From: Pseudoalteromonas luteoviolacea S2607
Lineage (GTDB): Bacteria > Pseudomonadota > Gammaproteobacteria > Enterobacterales > Alteromonadaceae
Direction of reading: 5' to 3'
DNA length: 64,000 nucleotides
NCBI RefSeq assembly: GCF_001625575.1
Contig: NZ_AUXV01000072.1
Span: 1 to 64,000, forward strand
Numbering within the stretch: position 1 is the stretch's first letter; every line of letters starts with the position of its first letter. The translations under genes were made by a program, and so were the position numbers. Of this stretch, positions 50,345 to 59,738 are shown one piece after another. Below the pieces are notes generated by a model, which worked only from the letters and a program-made list of their open reading frames with translations, searched no databases and was not told the DNA's origin.

Positions 50345-50878
50345 ATGATAAAACAAACTATTTTGGCAGCCTCAATCGCATTGGCCAGCCCATTTTCAGT
50401 AGCAAAATGCGACGATTTTACTAACGTTGAAATGAGAAAGCTGCGCTCTAAAGACACCATCAACTTGTGCCAATTTAAAGATAAACCATTGTTATTAGTT
50501 AACACCGCCAGCAACTGCGGTTTCACAGGGCAGTTTGAAGATTTAGAAAAGCTTCACCAAAAGTACAAAGACAAAGGCCTTGTCGTTGTTGGGTTCCCTT
50601 CTGACGATTTCTTTCAAGAGGAAAATGATGAAGCAGACACCGCTAAAGTGTGCTTTGTGAATTACGGTGTGACTTTCACAATGATCGCTACGAGTGATGT
50701 TAGAGGGGATGATGCCAACGCCATATTCAAGCATTTAGGTGATAAAGTGGGCTCTCCAAAATGGAATTTTTACAAATACCTCGTTTCTGCAGATAGAAAA
50801 GAAATTCAACGTTTTGGGAGTAGGACAAAGCCACTATCGGAAGAACTAACCACTGCGATTGAAAAGGAAATAAGGTAA
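50345..50878 (+). CDS. Exported glutathione peroxidase-like thiol peroxidase
   Basis: 177 residues with a signal peptide (ILAASIALASPFSVA), so periplasmic. Peroxidatic Cys58 in NTASNCGFTGQFEDLEKL, and WNFYKYLV holds the conserved Trp and Asn. The usual FPCNQF motif reads FPSDDF (84-89), so the resolving Cys and the tetrad Gln are absent there; another Cys lies in AKVCFVNYGVTF. It probably removes peroxides with an unknown thiol donor. Monocistronic. Confidence 0.87.
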   Translation: MIKQTILAASIALASPFSVAKCDDFTNVEMRKLRSKDTINLCQFKDKPLLLVNTASNCGFTGQFEDLEKLHQKYKDKGLVVVGFPSDDFFQEENDEADTAKVCFVNYGVTFTMIATSDVRGDDANAIFKHLGDKVGSPKWNFYKYLVSADRKEIQRFGSRTKPLSEELTTAIEKEIR

Positions 50879-50948
50879 AAGCATGCGTTTTTGGCACTTT
50901 TGCATTAGAATAATGTATGAACTAAATTGAGGCAAGCATGGAGAGAAC

Positions 50949-51230
50949 ATGACATTAGCAAGTGCAAGACATATTTTAGTGGATAGTGAAGCGCAATGTT
51001 TAGAACTCAAAAAGAGAATAGATGACGGCGAAGATTTTGCAGCATTGGCAAAAGAGTTTTCTAACTGTCCTTCCGGTCAAGATGGTGGTGCACTTGGTGA
51101 ATTTGGACCAGGCATGATGGTACCTGAATTCGATAAAGTGGTGTTTTCAGCACCATTGAACGAAGTTCAAGGGCCAGTTCAAACACAGTTTGGCTTTCAC
51201 TTACTCGAAGTAACCAGTCGACAAGACTAA
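50949..51230 (+). CDS. ppiC: Parvulin-type peptidyl-prolyl isomerase (PpiC-like)
   Basis: 93 residues consisting of one rotamase domain: SARHILVDSEAQC, FAALAKEFSNCPSGQDGGAL, GEFGPGMMVPEFDKVVFSAP and VQTQFGFHLLEV. No signal peptide, so a cytoplasmic folding helper as in E. coli PpiC. GGAGAG just before the ATG. Confidence 0.93.
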   Translation: MTLASARHILVDSEAQCLELKKRIDDGEDFAALAKEFSNCPSGQDGGALGEFGPGMMVPEFDKVVFSAPLNEVQGPVQTQFGFHLLEVTSRQD

Positions 51231-51396
51231 CTTCACAGTGGGCAATCTGGCAGCACGCTGTCATTGCCCCAATTTAAAAGCACCTTTTGAGTGCTCTACT
51301 CCCCTCTACCGAAATCTTTTATTATATTCCCGTATACTTTGGCTATTCTATTTGTCATGCTACCTTTTTTAGCAATTGATGAATAAGGGAATAACA

Positions 51397-51975
51397 ATGA
51401 TTTTATACGGTTCGAATACCTCTCCTTACGTAAGAAGATTGCGCATGTACTGCACACGACACGAATTGTCTTATGAATATAAAACATTGAACATATTCGA
51501 CCCAGAAGAGCGCAAAGTACTGATTGAGCACAACCCCGCCAGAAAAATTCCATTTTTAGTGTGTGGGGACCAAGTAATAAATGACTCCAATGTTATCGCT
51601 CGATATTTACAAGATAAATATTCTTTACCGCATTTAAATTGGGCACAAGAAAATTTACTAACTACCATCAATGCATGTAACGATTCATTAGTTGAGATAT
51701 TACTTGGCCAACGCTCAGAGCTAGATACGCAAGCAGATGTATTGTTCTTTAATTTGCAGCGTGAACGAATAACTGAAACATTGACCTATTTAGATAAGCA
51801 ATGTACGACAGATGTATTTTTGAACTGCGAGTATTTGCAGATCAGTTTATACTGCCTGTTAGACTGGATCCAATTTAGAAATCTGACTGACCTGTCTGGC
51901 TTTGATGGTCTATTAAGCCATGTAGAGAGATGGCGGACGCATGCAAGTGCACAAGAAACGGATCCTCGCAGCTAA
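51397..51975 (+). CDS. Glutathione S-transferase family protein
   Basis: About 192 residues. Thioredoxin-fold N-domain (MILYGSNTSPYVRRLRMYC, KIPFLV with cis-Pro, INDSNVIARYLQDKY) and an all-helical C-domain. Resembles GST/GrxB-like proteins, but the CPxC is SPYV, so a Ser rather than Cys active site. GGGA seven bases upstream supports ATG 51397 over 51376. Substrate unknown. Confidence 0.85.
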   Translation: MILYGSNTSPYVRRLRMYCTRHELSYEYKTLNIFDPEERKVLIEHNPARKIPFLVCGDQVINDSNVIARYLQDKYSLPHLNWAQENLLTTINACNDSLVEILLGQRSELDTQADVLFFNLQRERITETLTYLDKQCTTDVFLNCEYLQISLYCLLDWIQFRNLTDLSGFDGLLSHVERWRTHASAQETDPRS

Positions 51976-51994
51976 TTTTTAACTGGTAAATAAT

Positions 51995-52345
51995 ATGAAT
52001 GATCTTGAGTTAGAATCGGAAGTGGTCAACTTTGTAACTATCGTAAAGCAAAGTGAGCAGGTGTGGGCCCTTGGAGCAGAAGACGGCGGCTTTGTAATTG
52101 TTGAGTCAAATCAATTCGAAGAATCTGACGTGTTATTGTTGTGGGCTGACGAGTCAGCTGCATTAGAGCAATGCAAAGACGAGTGGGATGAATTCAAACC
52201 GATCGCAATTGATCTAGATTCATTCCTAGATGAGTGGGTTGAAGACCTAAGAGACGATAACGCGCTTATTGGAATAAACTGGAATAACGACAATGTGTGC
52301 GTTGAAATAGAGCCTGTGAGTTTAGCTCGCGCTCTCGCTGACTAA
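51995..52345 (+). CDS. DUF2750 family acidic protein
   Basis: 116 residues, strongly acidic (many Asp/Glu), no signal. Pattern WALGAEDGGFVIVES then LLLWADESAALEQC and WLEDL-like EWVEDLRDDNALIGINW is typical of DUF2750, a family with no assigned role. Starts 19 bases after the GST-like gene, likely cotranscribed. Overlaps the convergent VOC gene by 24 bases. Confidence 0.75.
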   Translation: MNDLELESEVVNFVTIVKQSEQVWALGAEDGGFVIVESNQFEESDVLLLWADESAALEQCKDEWDEFKPIAIDLDSFLDEWVEDLRDDNALIGINWNNDNVCVEIEPVSLARALAD

Positions 52346-52714
52346 GGCGATTAATGTCCCTTCAATAGCGCGTACATACGCTTGTGTATGTATTCCCTTT
52401 TGGCTTGGTGCAGACAGTGGTTCTGCTCCAGCCGCTACAGCTTTGTCATAACTGCTAGACACATTCTCACACCCCAAAGTCAGTTCAAACCCTAAAGCAG
52501 GCTGCTTTGGTTGAGAACGAATATAGGTTTGTTTAAACTGAGATTGCGCCACAGGATGAGTTGCAAATGCCAACAAGACAGTACCCGTTTCAAGCTCTCC
52601 ATAATCACCATTTTCTGTCACTGAGTGCGCGCTGAGTCCAAAAGCTTGGAAATAAAAATCTAAGACTTCTTCTACGTCATCTACATAAATGACCGTTTTA
52701 AGAAAATGCATCAC
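52322..52714 (-). CDS. VOC (glyoxalase/bleomycin-resistance fold) protein
   Basis: 130 residues with two beta-alpha-beta-beta-beta units: FLKTVIYVDDVEEVLDFYFQ, LETGTVLLAFATH, then LGFELTLGCENVSSSYDKAV and AYVRAIEGTLIALV. A metal-ligand Glu may be in the last segment (IEG). Substrate unknown. Convergent with the DUF2750 gene, overlapping ends. Confidence 0.82.
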   Translation of the reverse strand: MMHFLKTVIYVDDVEEVLDFYFQAFGLSAHSVTENGDYGELETGTVLLAFATHPVAQSQFKQTYIRSQPKQPALGFELTLGCENVSSSYDKAVAAGAEPLSAPSQKGIHTQAYVRAIEGTLIALVSESAS

Positions 52715-52837
52715 AACAATAAGTTAAGCAAATAAATACTAATAAAGCATAATTAATGAGCAGCGTAAAGAATTATGCTCATGTCCAGCCTATTGAACGC
52801 CATTGGTGAATGAAAAAAGGTGAGGAGGAAGTGACAT

Positions 52838-52868
52838 AAAAAAATGGCGCTTTATGCGCCATTTTTTT
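52838..52868 (-). terminator. Rho-independent terminator after der
   Basis: AAAAAAATGGCGC-TTTAT-GCGCCATTTTTTT, directly after the der stop; T-runs on both strands. Confidence 0.92.
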
Positions 52869-52869
52869 A

Positions 52870-54342
52870 TCAAGATTTATTTCTCTGCTCTTTGGTAAAC
52901 GCTCTAAGCTTACGTTTTTGAGACAACGTCATCTTGTTTGTGCGCCCTGAATAAGGGTTATCGCCTTCTCTGAACTCAATTTTTATCGGTGTACCCATAA
53001 TATTTAAGGCTTTACGATAGTAGTTCATTAAATAACGTTTATAACTATCAGGTAAATCATGAACCTGATTACCATGGATAACAATTCTAGGTGGGTTATA
53101 GCCACCTGCGTGTGCGTATTTCAATTTAACGCGGCGACCACGAACCAATGGTGGCTGATGGTCAGCTTGCGCCATATCCATAATACGTCTTAACATTGCT
53201 GTACTAACACGTTTCGTTGCAGACTCATAAGCTTCGTCTACTGACTCAAATAAGTGACCAACCCCAGTTCCGTGCAATGCCGAAATAAAATGTAAACGTG
53301 CAAAGTCGATAAAGCCAAGTCTTCTGTCTAATTCAGATTTAATACGCTCTTTGACGTAGTTGTCTAAACCGTCCCACTTATTCACTGCAATAACGAGTGA
53401 GCGACCAGAGTTAAGCGCAAAACCTAATAGGCTTAGATCCTGATCAGAAATACCCTCTCGAGCATCAACCACCAGTAAGATAACATTTGCGTCTTCGATG
53501 GCTTTAAGCGTTTTAATGACTGAAAACTTCTCAACGACATCGCTGACTTTTTTGCGCTTACGAACACCGGCAGTATCGATTAAGACATACTCACGCTCAT
53601 TGCGCGTCATTGGGATGTAAATTGAATCTCGGGTGGTGCCAGGCATATCATAAACAATCACCCTCTCTTCACCTAAAATTCGGTTTGTCAGCGTTGATTT
53701 ACCTACATTCGGTCGGCCAATTATCGCCAACTTTACAGGTTTATCTTCAAAACCTGATTTACCTTCTTCAGGTGCTTCTTCACCCTCTAGGTAAAGCTCT
53801 GCAATGCTTTCATCGCTCTGTTCAATGTCGTCTTCTTGCTGCGCGAGCTCGGCAACTATTGGGCCTAATGTCGCTTCAAGGAGTTGAGTAACACCACGCC
53901 CATGAGCCGCTGCAATATGATGAATGTCACCCAGAGCCAATTGATAAAACTCTGCACAGCTAGAATCTGCGTCTATGCCATCCGTTTTATTGGCAACAAT
54001 AAAGCTTTTCTTTTCCTGTTTTCGCAAGTGCTGAGCAATGGCTTGATCAGCTGCTGTCATACCAGCACGCGCATCTACCAAAAACAAAACGATATCGGCT
54101 TCTTCAATTGCAAGAAGCGATTGCTCTGCCATCTCAGTTTCAATACCTTCTTCACTGCCATCAATACCGCCAGTATCAACAACAATGAATTCATAGCCAT
54201 CGTAATCTGCCTGACCGTATTTACGATCACGTGTCAGACCAGGAAAGTCGGCGACTAGTGCGTCACGAGTACGCGTTAATCGATTAAATAATGTGGACTT
54301 ACCCACATTCGGCCGCCCTACCAGAGCGATCACAGGAAGCAT
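52870..54342 (-). CDS. der: Ribosome-assembly GTPase Der (EngA)
   Basis: 490 residues with two tandem GTPase domains, both beginning GRPNVGKSTL, an acidic linker (EGEEAPEEGKS around 170-190) and a C-terminal KH-like domain (GYNPPRIVIHGNQV, IMGTPIKIEFREG). Essential for 50S maturation. Separated from bamB by a terminator, so it may rely partly on its own promoter. Confidence 0.97.
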   Translation of the reverse strand: MLPVIALVGRPNVGKSTLFNRLTRTRDALVADFPGLTRDRKYGQADYDGYEFIVVDTGGIDGSEEGIETEMAEQSLLAIEEADIVLFLVDARAGMTAADQAIAQHLRKQEKKSFIVANKTDGIDADSSCAEFYQLALGDIHHIAAAHGRGVTQLLEATLGPIVAELAQQEDDIEQSDESIAELYLEGEEAPEEGKSGFEDKPVKLAIIGRPNVGKSTLTNRILGEERVIVYDMPGTTRDSIYIPMTRNEREYVLIDTAGVRKRKKVSDVVEKFSVIKTLKAIEDANVILLVVDAREGISDQDLSLLGFALNSGRSLVIAVNKWDGLDNYVKERIKSELDRRLGFIDFARLHFISALHGTGVGHLFESVDEAYESATKRVSTAMLRRIMDMAQADHQPPLVRGRRVKLKYAHAGGYNPPRIVIHGNQVHDLPDSYKRYLMNYYRKALNIMGTPIKIEFREGDNPYSGRTNKMTLSQKRKLRAFTKEQRNKS

Positions 54343-54367
54343 AGACTACCTCTTTTTTAAACAACAA

Positions 54368-54390
54368 AAGGCTTCGCAGTGCGAAGCCTT
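54368..54390 (-). terminator. Rho-independent terminator between bamB and der
   Basis: AAGGCTTCGC-AGT-GCGAAGCCTT, with TTTTGTTGTTT following on the minus strand, 25 bases after the bamB stop. Confidence 0.85.
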
Positions 54391-54414
54391 ACAAAATTTT
54401 TGACCTAGTAACTA

Positions 54415-55590
54415 CTAAGGAACTTTTATCGCACTTATCTCACCATCTCGGGTGTAGACAAATAGCTTGTCATCAACCACGATTGGCTCTACAAAAAAGC
54501 CTGAATCATCAAACTCTTGCCGTGAGACTAACGCACCGGTTTTCTTATCTAGCCAGTGCAGATTACCTTCCTGATCACCAACCACAACATAATCACCAGC
54601 GATTGCAGGCGCTGTTAGGTACCAACCACGTAAACCCGATTGGCTCCAACGTTCTGTGCCCGAGTCTTTATCTAGAGCATAGAGCACACCTTCACTATCT
54701 ACCAAGTAAATGGTATTCAACTCAATCGTCAAATCTCGATAGCTACTGTATTCACGGTCCCAAACCACGTTGCCTGAACGTACGTCAAGTGCAGCAAGTT
54801 TGCCATTATACGCTATCGTGTAAACATACGCACCGGATACGACCGGTTTTGTGTCTACATCAACCAAACGTTCAAATTCAGATGAGCCTTCAGCCAAAGC
54901 GATGTCGGTGCTCCAAGCAGAAAACCCGCTGTCAGCGATGAGTACCGTTAACTTACCGCTCTCTTCACCCACAAGCACACCGCCGTTGGCTGAGGTCGGT
55001 GAACTAAGACCACGCAGCGTTAACGCTGGAACTTCTTGTTCGTAACTCCAGCGCTGCTCACCTGTGTCCGGGTGAAGCGCTAATAATTTACCAGAGCCTA
55101 AGTTGACATATATTAATCCATCACCTGCGCTAGGTGTGGATAGAGCCTCACCGGGTACAGCTTTGCGCCAAACCGTTTCACCAGTTTCACGATCAAGTGC
55201 AATCACTTCACCATGCTCTGAACCGATATAGATTTTACCAAAAGCTTGTAATATGCCGCCTGATAGCTTTGCCGAATCATCATCGGCCCATGGCCAAAAC
55301 GATGTTTCTTCACGCGTATCAACTTCCCACAAGGTTTCACCACTTTCTACATCAAATGCAGCAACACGCCCTTTGCGCTCAGCAACAAAAAGTCGCTCGT
55401 TATGTGTGGTAGGTGTCAAACGAGAGAAATAATGTTCTACACCATCTCCCAAAGACTCCTGCCAAACCGTTTGTGGTTCAAACTGATTCACAATTTCAGG
55501 TAATACCAGCTCTTCTTCATCATCACTTGAAGAACAACCCAGAAGTGACGCCATACACAGCGCCAATGAGGCCATAGTCAACTTCTTCAT
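54415..55590 (-). CDS. bamB: Outer-membrane assembly lipoprotein BamB
   Basis: 391 residues. Lipoprotein signal with lipobox LLGC (Cys19), then an eight-bladed PQQ-type propeller made of repeats such as GRVAAFDVESGETLWEVDT, GEVIALDRETGETVWRKAV and GKLAALDVRSGNVVWDREY. Part of the BAM complex. Follows yfgM by nine bases. Confidence 0.95.
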   Translation of the reverse strand: MKKLTMASLALCMASLLGCSSSDDEEELVLPEIVNQFEPQTVWQESLGDGVEHYFSRLTPTTHNERLFVAERKGRVAAFDVESGETLWEVDTREETSFWPWADDDSAKLSGGILQAFGKIYIGSEHGEVIALDRETGETVWRKAVPGEALSTPSAGDGLIYVNLGSGKLLALHPDTGEQRWSYEQEVPALTLRGLSSPTSANGGVLVGEESGKLTVLIADSGFSAWSTDIALAEGSSEFERLVDVDTKPVVSGAYVYTIAYNGKLAALDVRSGNVVWDREYSSYRDLTIELNTIYLVDSEGVLYALDKDSGTERWSQSGLRGWYLTAPAIAGDYVVVGDQEGNLHWLDKKTGALVSRQEFDDSGFFVEPIVVDDKLFVYTRDGEISAIKVP

Positions 55591-55599
55591 GGCGACTCC

Positions 55600-56214
55600 T
55601 TAGTTCGACGCTGCGGCTAAATCATCCAACTTAATCTGCAATAGTGCGTTGTTGTTTGCACCATCAGCATCAATCGCTTTTTGATATTGCGCTCGCGCTT
55701 TATCTTGATCGCCTTTTGACAAGAAAACGTCACCTTTAATTTCGGCAACTTGTGCTGCAAAACTCGCAGGGATAGACTTGCCTAATGTCGCCAATGCGTC
55801 ATCATGCTTAGATTGTGCTAACTGAACGCGTGCTAAGCGCAATAGTGCTGTCGCTTTAAGTTCTGGACTCTTAACATTGTCAGCAATGAACGTAAGTTTG
55901 CTAGCTGCTTGCTCTAATTCACCTGCATCTACAGCTTCTTTTGCTGCGACGAAAGCTGCCAACACAGCGTAATTAGACCCAGCATTTTCAGTTAAGAAGG
56001 CATCGCTTTTTGATAAAATTTCGCCGCCTTCAATTAATTGGTTGTAAGCTTCTGAGCTTGCTTCTGCTGATGCAATCTGGTTTTGGTTGTATGCTTTCCA
56101 GCCATATAAGCCGCCTAACCCCAAAACCGCACCAGCGATAAGAGATGTACCATTTTCTTTGAAAAAGCGTTTTATTGCTTCTGCTTGTTGTTCTTCTGTT
56201 GAATAAATTTCCAT
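55600..56214 (-). CDS. yfgM: YfgM: inner-membrane TPR protein, PpiD partner
   Basis: 204 residues. Short cytoplasmic N-terminus (STEEQQAEAIKRFFKENG), one membrane helix (TSLIAGAVLGLGGLYGWKAY, 23-42) and a periplasmic TPR domain (ELEQAASKLTFIAD, ALLRLARVQLAQSKHDDAL, GDQDKARAQYQKAI). In E. coli it is a chaperone partner at SecYEG. Between hisS and bamB, the usual place. Confidence 0.93.
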   Translation of the reverse strand: MEIYSTEEQQAEAIKRFFKENGTSLIAGAVLGLGGLYGWKAYNQNQIASAEASSEAYNQLIEGGEILSKSDAFLTENAGSNYAVLAAFVAAKEAVDAGELEQAASKLTFIADNVKSPELKATALLRLARVQLAQSKHDDALATLGKSIPASFAAQVAEIKGDVFLSKGDQDKARAQYQKAIDADGANNNALLQIKLDDLAAASN

Positions 56215-56223
56215 TCTAACCTC

Positions 56224-57501
56224 TTAACCAGCCAATTCGGCCAATAGTGCCTGTGCCTCAGCCATTGGCAGAGTTATTTGTTCTTTTTGTTCGCGTAAAT
56301 ATTTAATCGTTACCGTGCCATTTGCAATTTCATCTTCACCGAAAATCAATGCAACCACGGCACCACTGTTATCTGCACGTTTCAATTGTTTTTTGAAATT
56401 ACCACCGCCGGCGTGAACCTGCACTCGTAATCCCTTGATATCGTCTCGAAGTTGGTCAGCAATTGCTGGCGCTTTGATGCTCGCAGCTTCACCCATTGCA
56501 GCGACGTATACATCTACGTTACGACGGATTTCACCGACACTGTTTAACTCTTCAAGTAATAAAACTAATCTTTCCATGCCCATCGCAAAGCCAACAGCTG
56601 GTGTACCTTTACCACCCAATTGCTCAACTAGGCCATCATAGCGACCACCGGCACAAACCGTGCCTTGCGCGCCTAAACTGTCTGTCACCCATTCAAATAC
56701 AGTTCGATTATAATAATCTAAACCACGAACAAGATTCTCATTTACCTGGTATTCGACGCCAGCAGCGTCTAAACGTTCACATAAATTTGAAAAATGTTGT
56801 TGAGACTCTTCATCAAGGTGCTTAGAAAGCTTTGGTGCGTCAGCTACTACCGCTTGTACATCAGGGTTTTTGCTGTCTAACACGCGTAGTGGGTTTGAAT
56901 ACATGCGACGCTTGGCATCATCATCTAGCTTATCTTGATGCTGTTCTAAATACGCTATCAAGATATCTTTATATGCTGCACGTGCCTCATTTGAGCCAAG
57001 CGAGTTAAGCTCCAAGCGCACATGTTCGCTGATGCCAAATGCTTTCCATAGACGCGCAGTCATAATAATGAGTTCAGCGTCTATGTCTGGCGTTGCAATG
57101 CCAAACGTCTCTGCTCCAAACTGATGGAATTGACGGTAGCGGCCTTTCTGTGGGCGTTCACGGCGGAACATAGGCCCCATATACCAAAGGCGTTGTTCTT
57201 GATTGTAAAGCAAACCTTCTTGGATACCAGCTCTTACACAAACAGCAGTACCTTCAGGGCGCAAAGTTAAGTTATCGCCATTTCTATCTTCAAAGGTGTA
57301 CATTTCCTTTTCAACGATATCGGTTACTTCACCAATAGAACGTTTGAACAGATCGGTTGACTCAACAACAGGAAAGCGTATTTCTTGATATCCAAACGCC
57401 GCTAATGTGTCCCTTAGAGTCGATTCAATTTTTTGCCAGATCTGAGTTGTACCTGGTAGGCAATCTTTCATGCCACGAATTGCCTTAATTTGATTTGCCA
57501 C
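56224..57501 (-). CDS. hisS: Histidyl-tRNA synthetase
   Basis: 425 residues, class II synthetase. Motif 2 region FRRERPQKGRYRQFHQFG, His-specific LVRGLDYYNRTVFEW and AGGRYDGLVEQLGG, motif 3 region GFAMGMERLVLL, and a C-terminal anticodon domain from about 330. A promoter candidate lies upstream after ispG. Confidence 0.97.
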   Translation of the reverse strand: MANQIKAIRGMKDCLPGTTQIWQKIESTLRDTLAAFGYQEIRFPVVESTDLFKRSIGEVTDIVEKEMYTFEDRNGDNLTLRPEGTAVCVRAGIQEGLLYNQEQRLWYMGPMFRRERPQKGRYRQFHQFGAETFGIATPDIDAELIIMTARLWKAFGISEHVRLELNSLGSNEARAAYKDILIAYLEQHQDKLDDDAKRRMYSNPLRVLDSKNPDVQAVVADAPKLSKHLDEESQQHFSNLCERLDAAGVEYQVNENLVRGLDYYNRTVFEWVTDSLGAQGTVCAGGRYDGLVEQLGGKGTPAVGFAMGMERLVLLLEELNSVGEIRRNVDVYVAAMGEAASIKAPAIADQLRDDIKGLRVQVHAGGGNFKKQLKRADNSGAVVALIFGEDEIANGTVTIKYLREQKEQITLPMAEAQALLAELAG

Positions 57502-57590
57502 TGAAATTCCTAAACTTTAACTATTCTTTTCTCTAAATTACGAGAGCAGGATACAACAAAATCCTGAGTACAGTGCGATAAAATGCGCCC

Positions 57591-57618
57591 ATTATACCCT
57601 GCTCGCTTAAAACGTAAA
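57591..57618 (-). promoter_or_regulatory. hisS: hisS promoter candidate
   Basis: Minus-strand -35 TTTACG (57613-57618), 16-base spacer, -10 TATAAT (57591-57596), then a GC-rich GGGCGC start region. A weak hairpin CAGGAT/ATCCTG follows in the leader (57547-57566). Confidence 0.6.
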
Positions 57619-57645
57619 CGAATTAAATTCAACCTGTGAACGGGT

Positions 57646-58767
57646 CTATTCTTCGATTATCTTCACGTCGATACTTGGTTGCGCTTCTTTCTTCGCAACA
57701 TAATCTCTGACCTGCTCTTCTAACTGTTCAACGATATTGTCGTTATCAATGCGAGTTTTTTGGCGCTCACCATTAATATACAAGCCGGAGCGACGATTAG
57801 CGCCCGCTAAGCCTAAATCACTGACCAAAGCTTCACCAGGGCCATTAACCACACACCCAATTACGGAAACAGTGATCGGAGAGATTATGTCTTCAAGCCT
57901 TTCTTCTAACTGATTCATCGTGTTAACAACATCAAACTCTTGTCGCGAGCAGCTCGGGCAAGCAATGAAGTTAATACCACGAGAGCGGATCCGCAGAGAT
58001 TTTAAAATATCAAACCCTACTTTGATTTCTTGAACCGGATCAGCTGCTAACGAAACACGCAAAGTGTCGCCGATACCTTCCGCAAGCAACATACCTAGCC
58101 CGACAGCAGACTTTACAGAACCGGCTCTAAAACCGCCCGCTTCAGTGATCCCCAAATGAAGAGGTTGATCGATTTCTTTTGCCAATAAACGATAGGCACC
58201 TACAGCTAAAAATACATCTGAGGCTTTTACCGAAACCTTAAATTGATCGAAGTTCAAGCGCTGTAATATTTCAACATGGCGCATTGCTGACTCAAGTAGC
58301 GCTTCTGGTGTGGGCTCGCCATACTTTTCTTGCAGGTCACGTTCCAAAGAGCCCCCATTTACACCAATACGAATGGGAATGTTGCGCTCTTGTGCGGCAT
58401 CGACAACCGCTCTAATTCTATCTTCGCTGCCAATATTACCAGGGTTAATCCTTAGGCAGTCTACTCCATATTGAGCCACTTTTAATGCGATCCGATAATC
58501 AAAATGAATATCGGCAACCAACGGAATGTCTACTTGTTCCTTGATGCTTTTAAATGCTTCAGCTGCGTCCATCGTTGGAACAGATACGCGAACAATGTCG
58601 GCACCGGCATCTTGAATGGCACGAATTTGAGCAACCGTGGCGTCCACATCAAGGGTATCGGTATTGGTCATCGACTGCACAGCAATCGGTGCTCCATCGC
58701 CTATAGGCACATTGCCAACATTAATCCGCGTGGACTTTCTTCGTTTGATAGGTGATTCTGAAAACAT
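57646..58767 (-). CDS. ispG: 4-hydroxy-3-methylbut-2-enyl diphosphate synthase IspG
   Basis: 373 residues. Fe-S enzyme of the MEP isoprenoid pathway. TIM barrel with GDGAPIAVQSMTNTDT and ADIHFDYRIAL, then the [4Fe-4S] cysteines in ACPSCSRQEFD and VIGCVVNGPGEA. Depends on the isc operon for its cluster. Five bases after rodZ. Confidence 0.97.
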   Translation of the reverse strand: MFSESPIKRRKSTRINVGNVPIGDGAPIAVQSMTNTDTLDVDATVAQIRAIQDAGADIVRVSVPTMDAAEAFKSIKEQVDIPLVADIHFDYRIALKVAQYGVDCLRINPGNIGSEDRIRAVVDAAQERNIPIRIGVNGGSLERDLQEKYGEPTPEALLESAMRHVEILQRLNFDQFKVSVKASDVFLAVGAYRLLAKEIDQPLHLGITEAGGFRAGSVKSAVGLGMLLAEGIGDTLRVSLAADPVQEIKVGFDILKSLRIRSRGINFIACPSCSRQEFDVVNTMNQLEERLEDIISPITVSVIGCVVNGPGEALVSDLGLAGANRRSGLYINGERQKTRIDNDNIVEQLEEQVRDYVAKKEAQPSIDVKIIEE

Positions 58768-58772
58768 GACGA

Positions 58773-59738
58773 CTACTCTGCTAACGGTAAATTAAATTTT
58801 GCTAATCGGTTACGAGGCAACCCTGAAATATCGACTGGTTGACCATCCAGCTCAATACTGACTACTTGATGCTTCCCTAGTACAACAAAAAATGGCGCAA
58901 CGCCATTTACTGTCATAGTGTAGCCCGCCTTTTTTACACCAAATGCAATGCGCTCTTGCGTTGCATCAAAAATTTCGACCCAACTGTCATCTGCAAAGTG
59001 CATAACAACTTCACTCGTTGTCGTTTCTTCGGGGGCAGTTTGCGATGCTATGTCAGTCGCAGGCGACGTTTGCGGCTGCGGTTCGGATTCTGATTCAACC
59101 ACAAGGCTTTGCACTGGTGCTTGCGTCCGCGTCTCAACAAGCTCTTCAACGGGCGCTGAGTCGACTTCAACAAGGTCTGTCGAAGCAGGCTGTGCTGCCT
59201 CTGTTGTCTCAGCTTTCACTTCAACTGGTGGATGCCCAGCTTGGTCTTCTGGTTCCGATACTTTAGGTGTTGAGGGCATCGTTGAGCTCGTTGCCTCTGG
59301 TATAAAGTTCGCTTCTTCTACGGTATCTGAGGTACTGGCTGTTTGCCACCACCATAACGCTGACAAACCAATAAACGCGATCACCACAATATAACTCACG
59401 ATCATCAGACGGCTATCATTGGCTTCTTTTTCCGTTCGCCTTGAGAAGCTTTTCATGTTGCGCTTCTGTTCAGGGACATTTGGAGTTTCATATAGAGCGA
59501 GTATGTGCTCACTGTCTAAACCAAGCAATGCACTGTAGCTTTTAATATACCCTCTAACAAATGTCTCTGGACCCAAGCTGTGATATTCGTCTTGCTCAAG
59601 CTTTGTGATTTGAGTGTGGTTCAGCTTCAAACGCGCAGCAACATCTTCAAGGCTCAAGTTTTGTTGAGCCCTCGCATTCGCTAAAGTTTCACCGAGTGAT
59701 ACTGTCTCGGTAGTGGTTTCAATCTCTTCTTGGTTCAT
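58773..59738 (-). CDS. rodZ: Cell-shape protein RodZ
   Basis: 321 residues. Cytoplasmic helix-turn-helix (LGETLANARAQQNLSLEDVA to about 80) that binds MreB, one membrane helix (111-131), a periplasmic Glu/Thr/Pro-rich linker and a C-terminal DUF4115 beta domain (DSWVEIFDATQERIAFGVKK). Overlaps pilW by four bases (ATGA). Confidence 0.94.
   Translation of the reverse strand: MNQEEIETTTETVSLGETLANARAQQNLSLEDVAARLKLNHTQITKLEQDEYHSLGPETFVRGYIKSYSALLGLDSEHILALYETPNVPEQKRNMKSFSRRTEKEANDSRLMIVSYIVVIAFIGLSALWWWQTASTSDTVEEANFIPEATSSTMPSTPKVSEPEDQAGHPPVEVKAETTEAAQPASTDLVEVDSAPVEELVETRTQAPVQSLVVESESEPQPQTSPATDIASQTAPEETTTSEVVMHFADDSWVEIFDATQERIAFGVKKAGYTMTVNGVAPFFVVLGKHQVVSIELDGQPVDISGLPRNRLAKFNLPLAE

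Noticed and set aside
54483..54941. 152-codon plus-strand frame inside bamB
   Set aside because: His/Leu/Gln-rich translation opposite a full-length conserved lipoprotein; no family resemblance.
59018..59394. Open plus-strand frames inside rodZ
   Set aside because: Produced by the biased Glu/Thr/Pro linker codons; rodZ itself is convincing.
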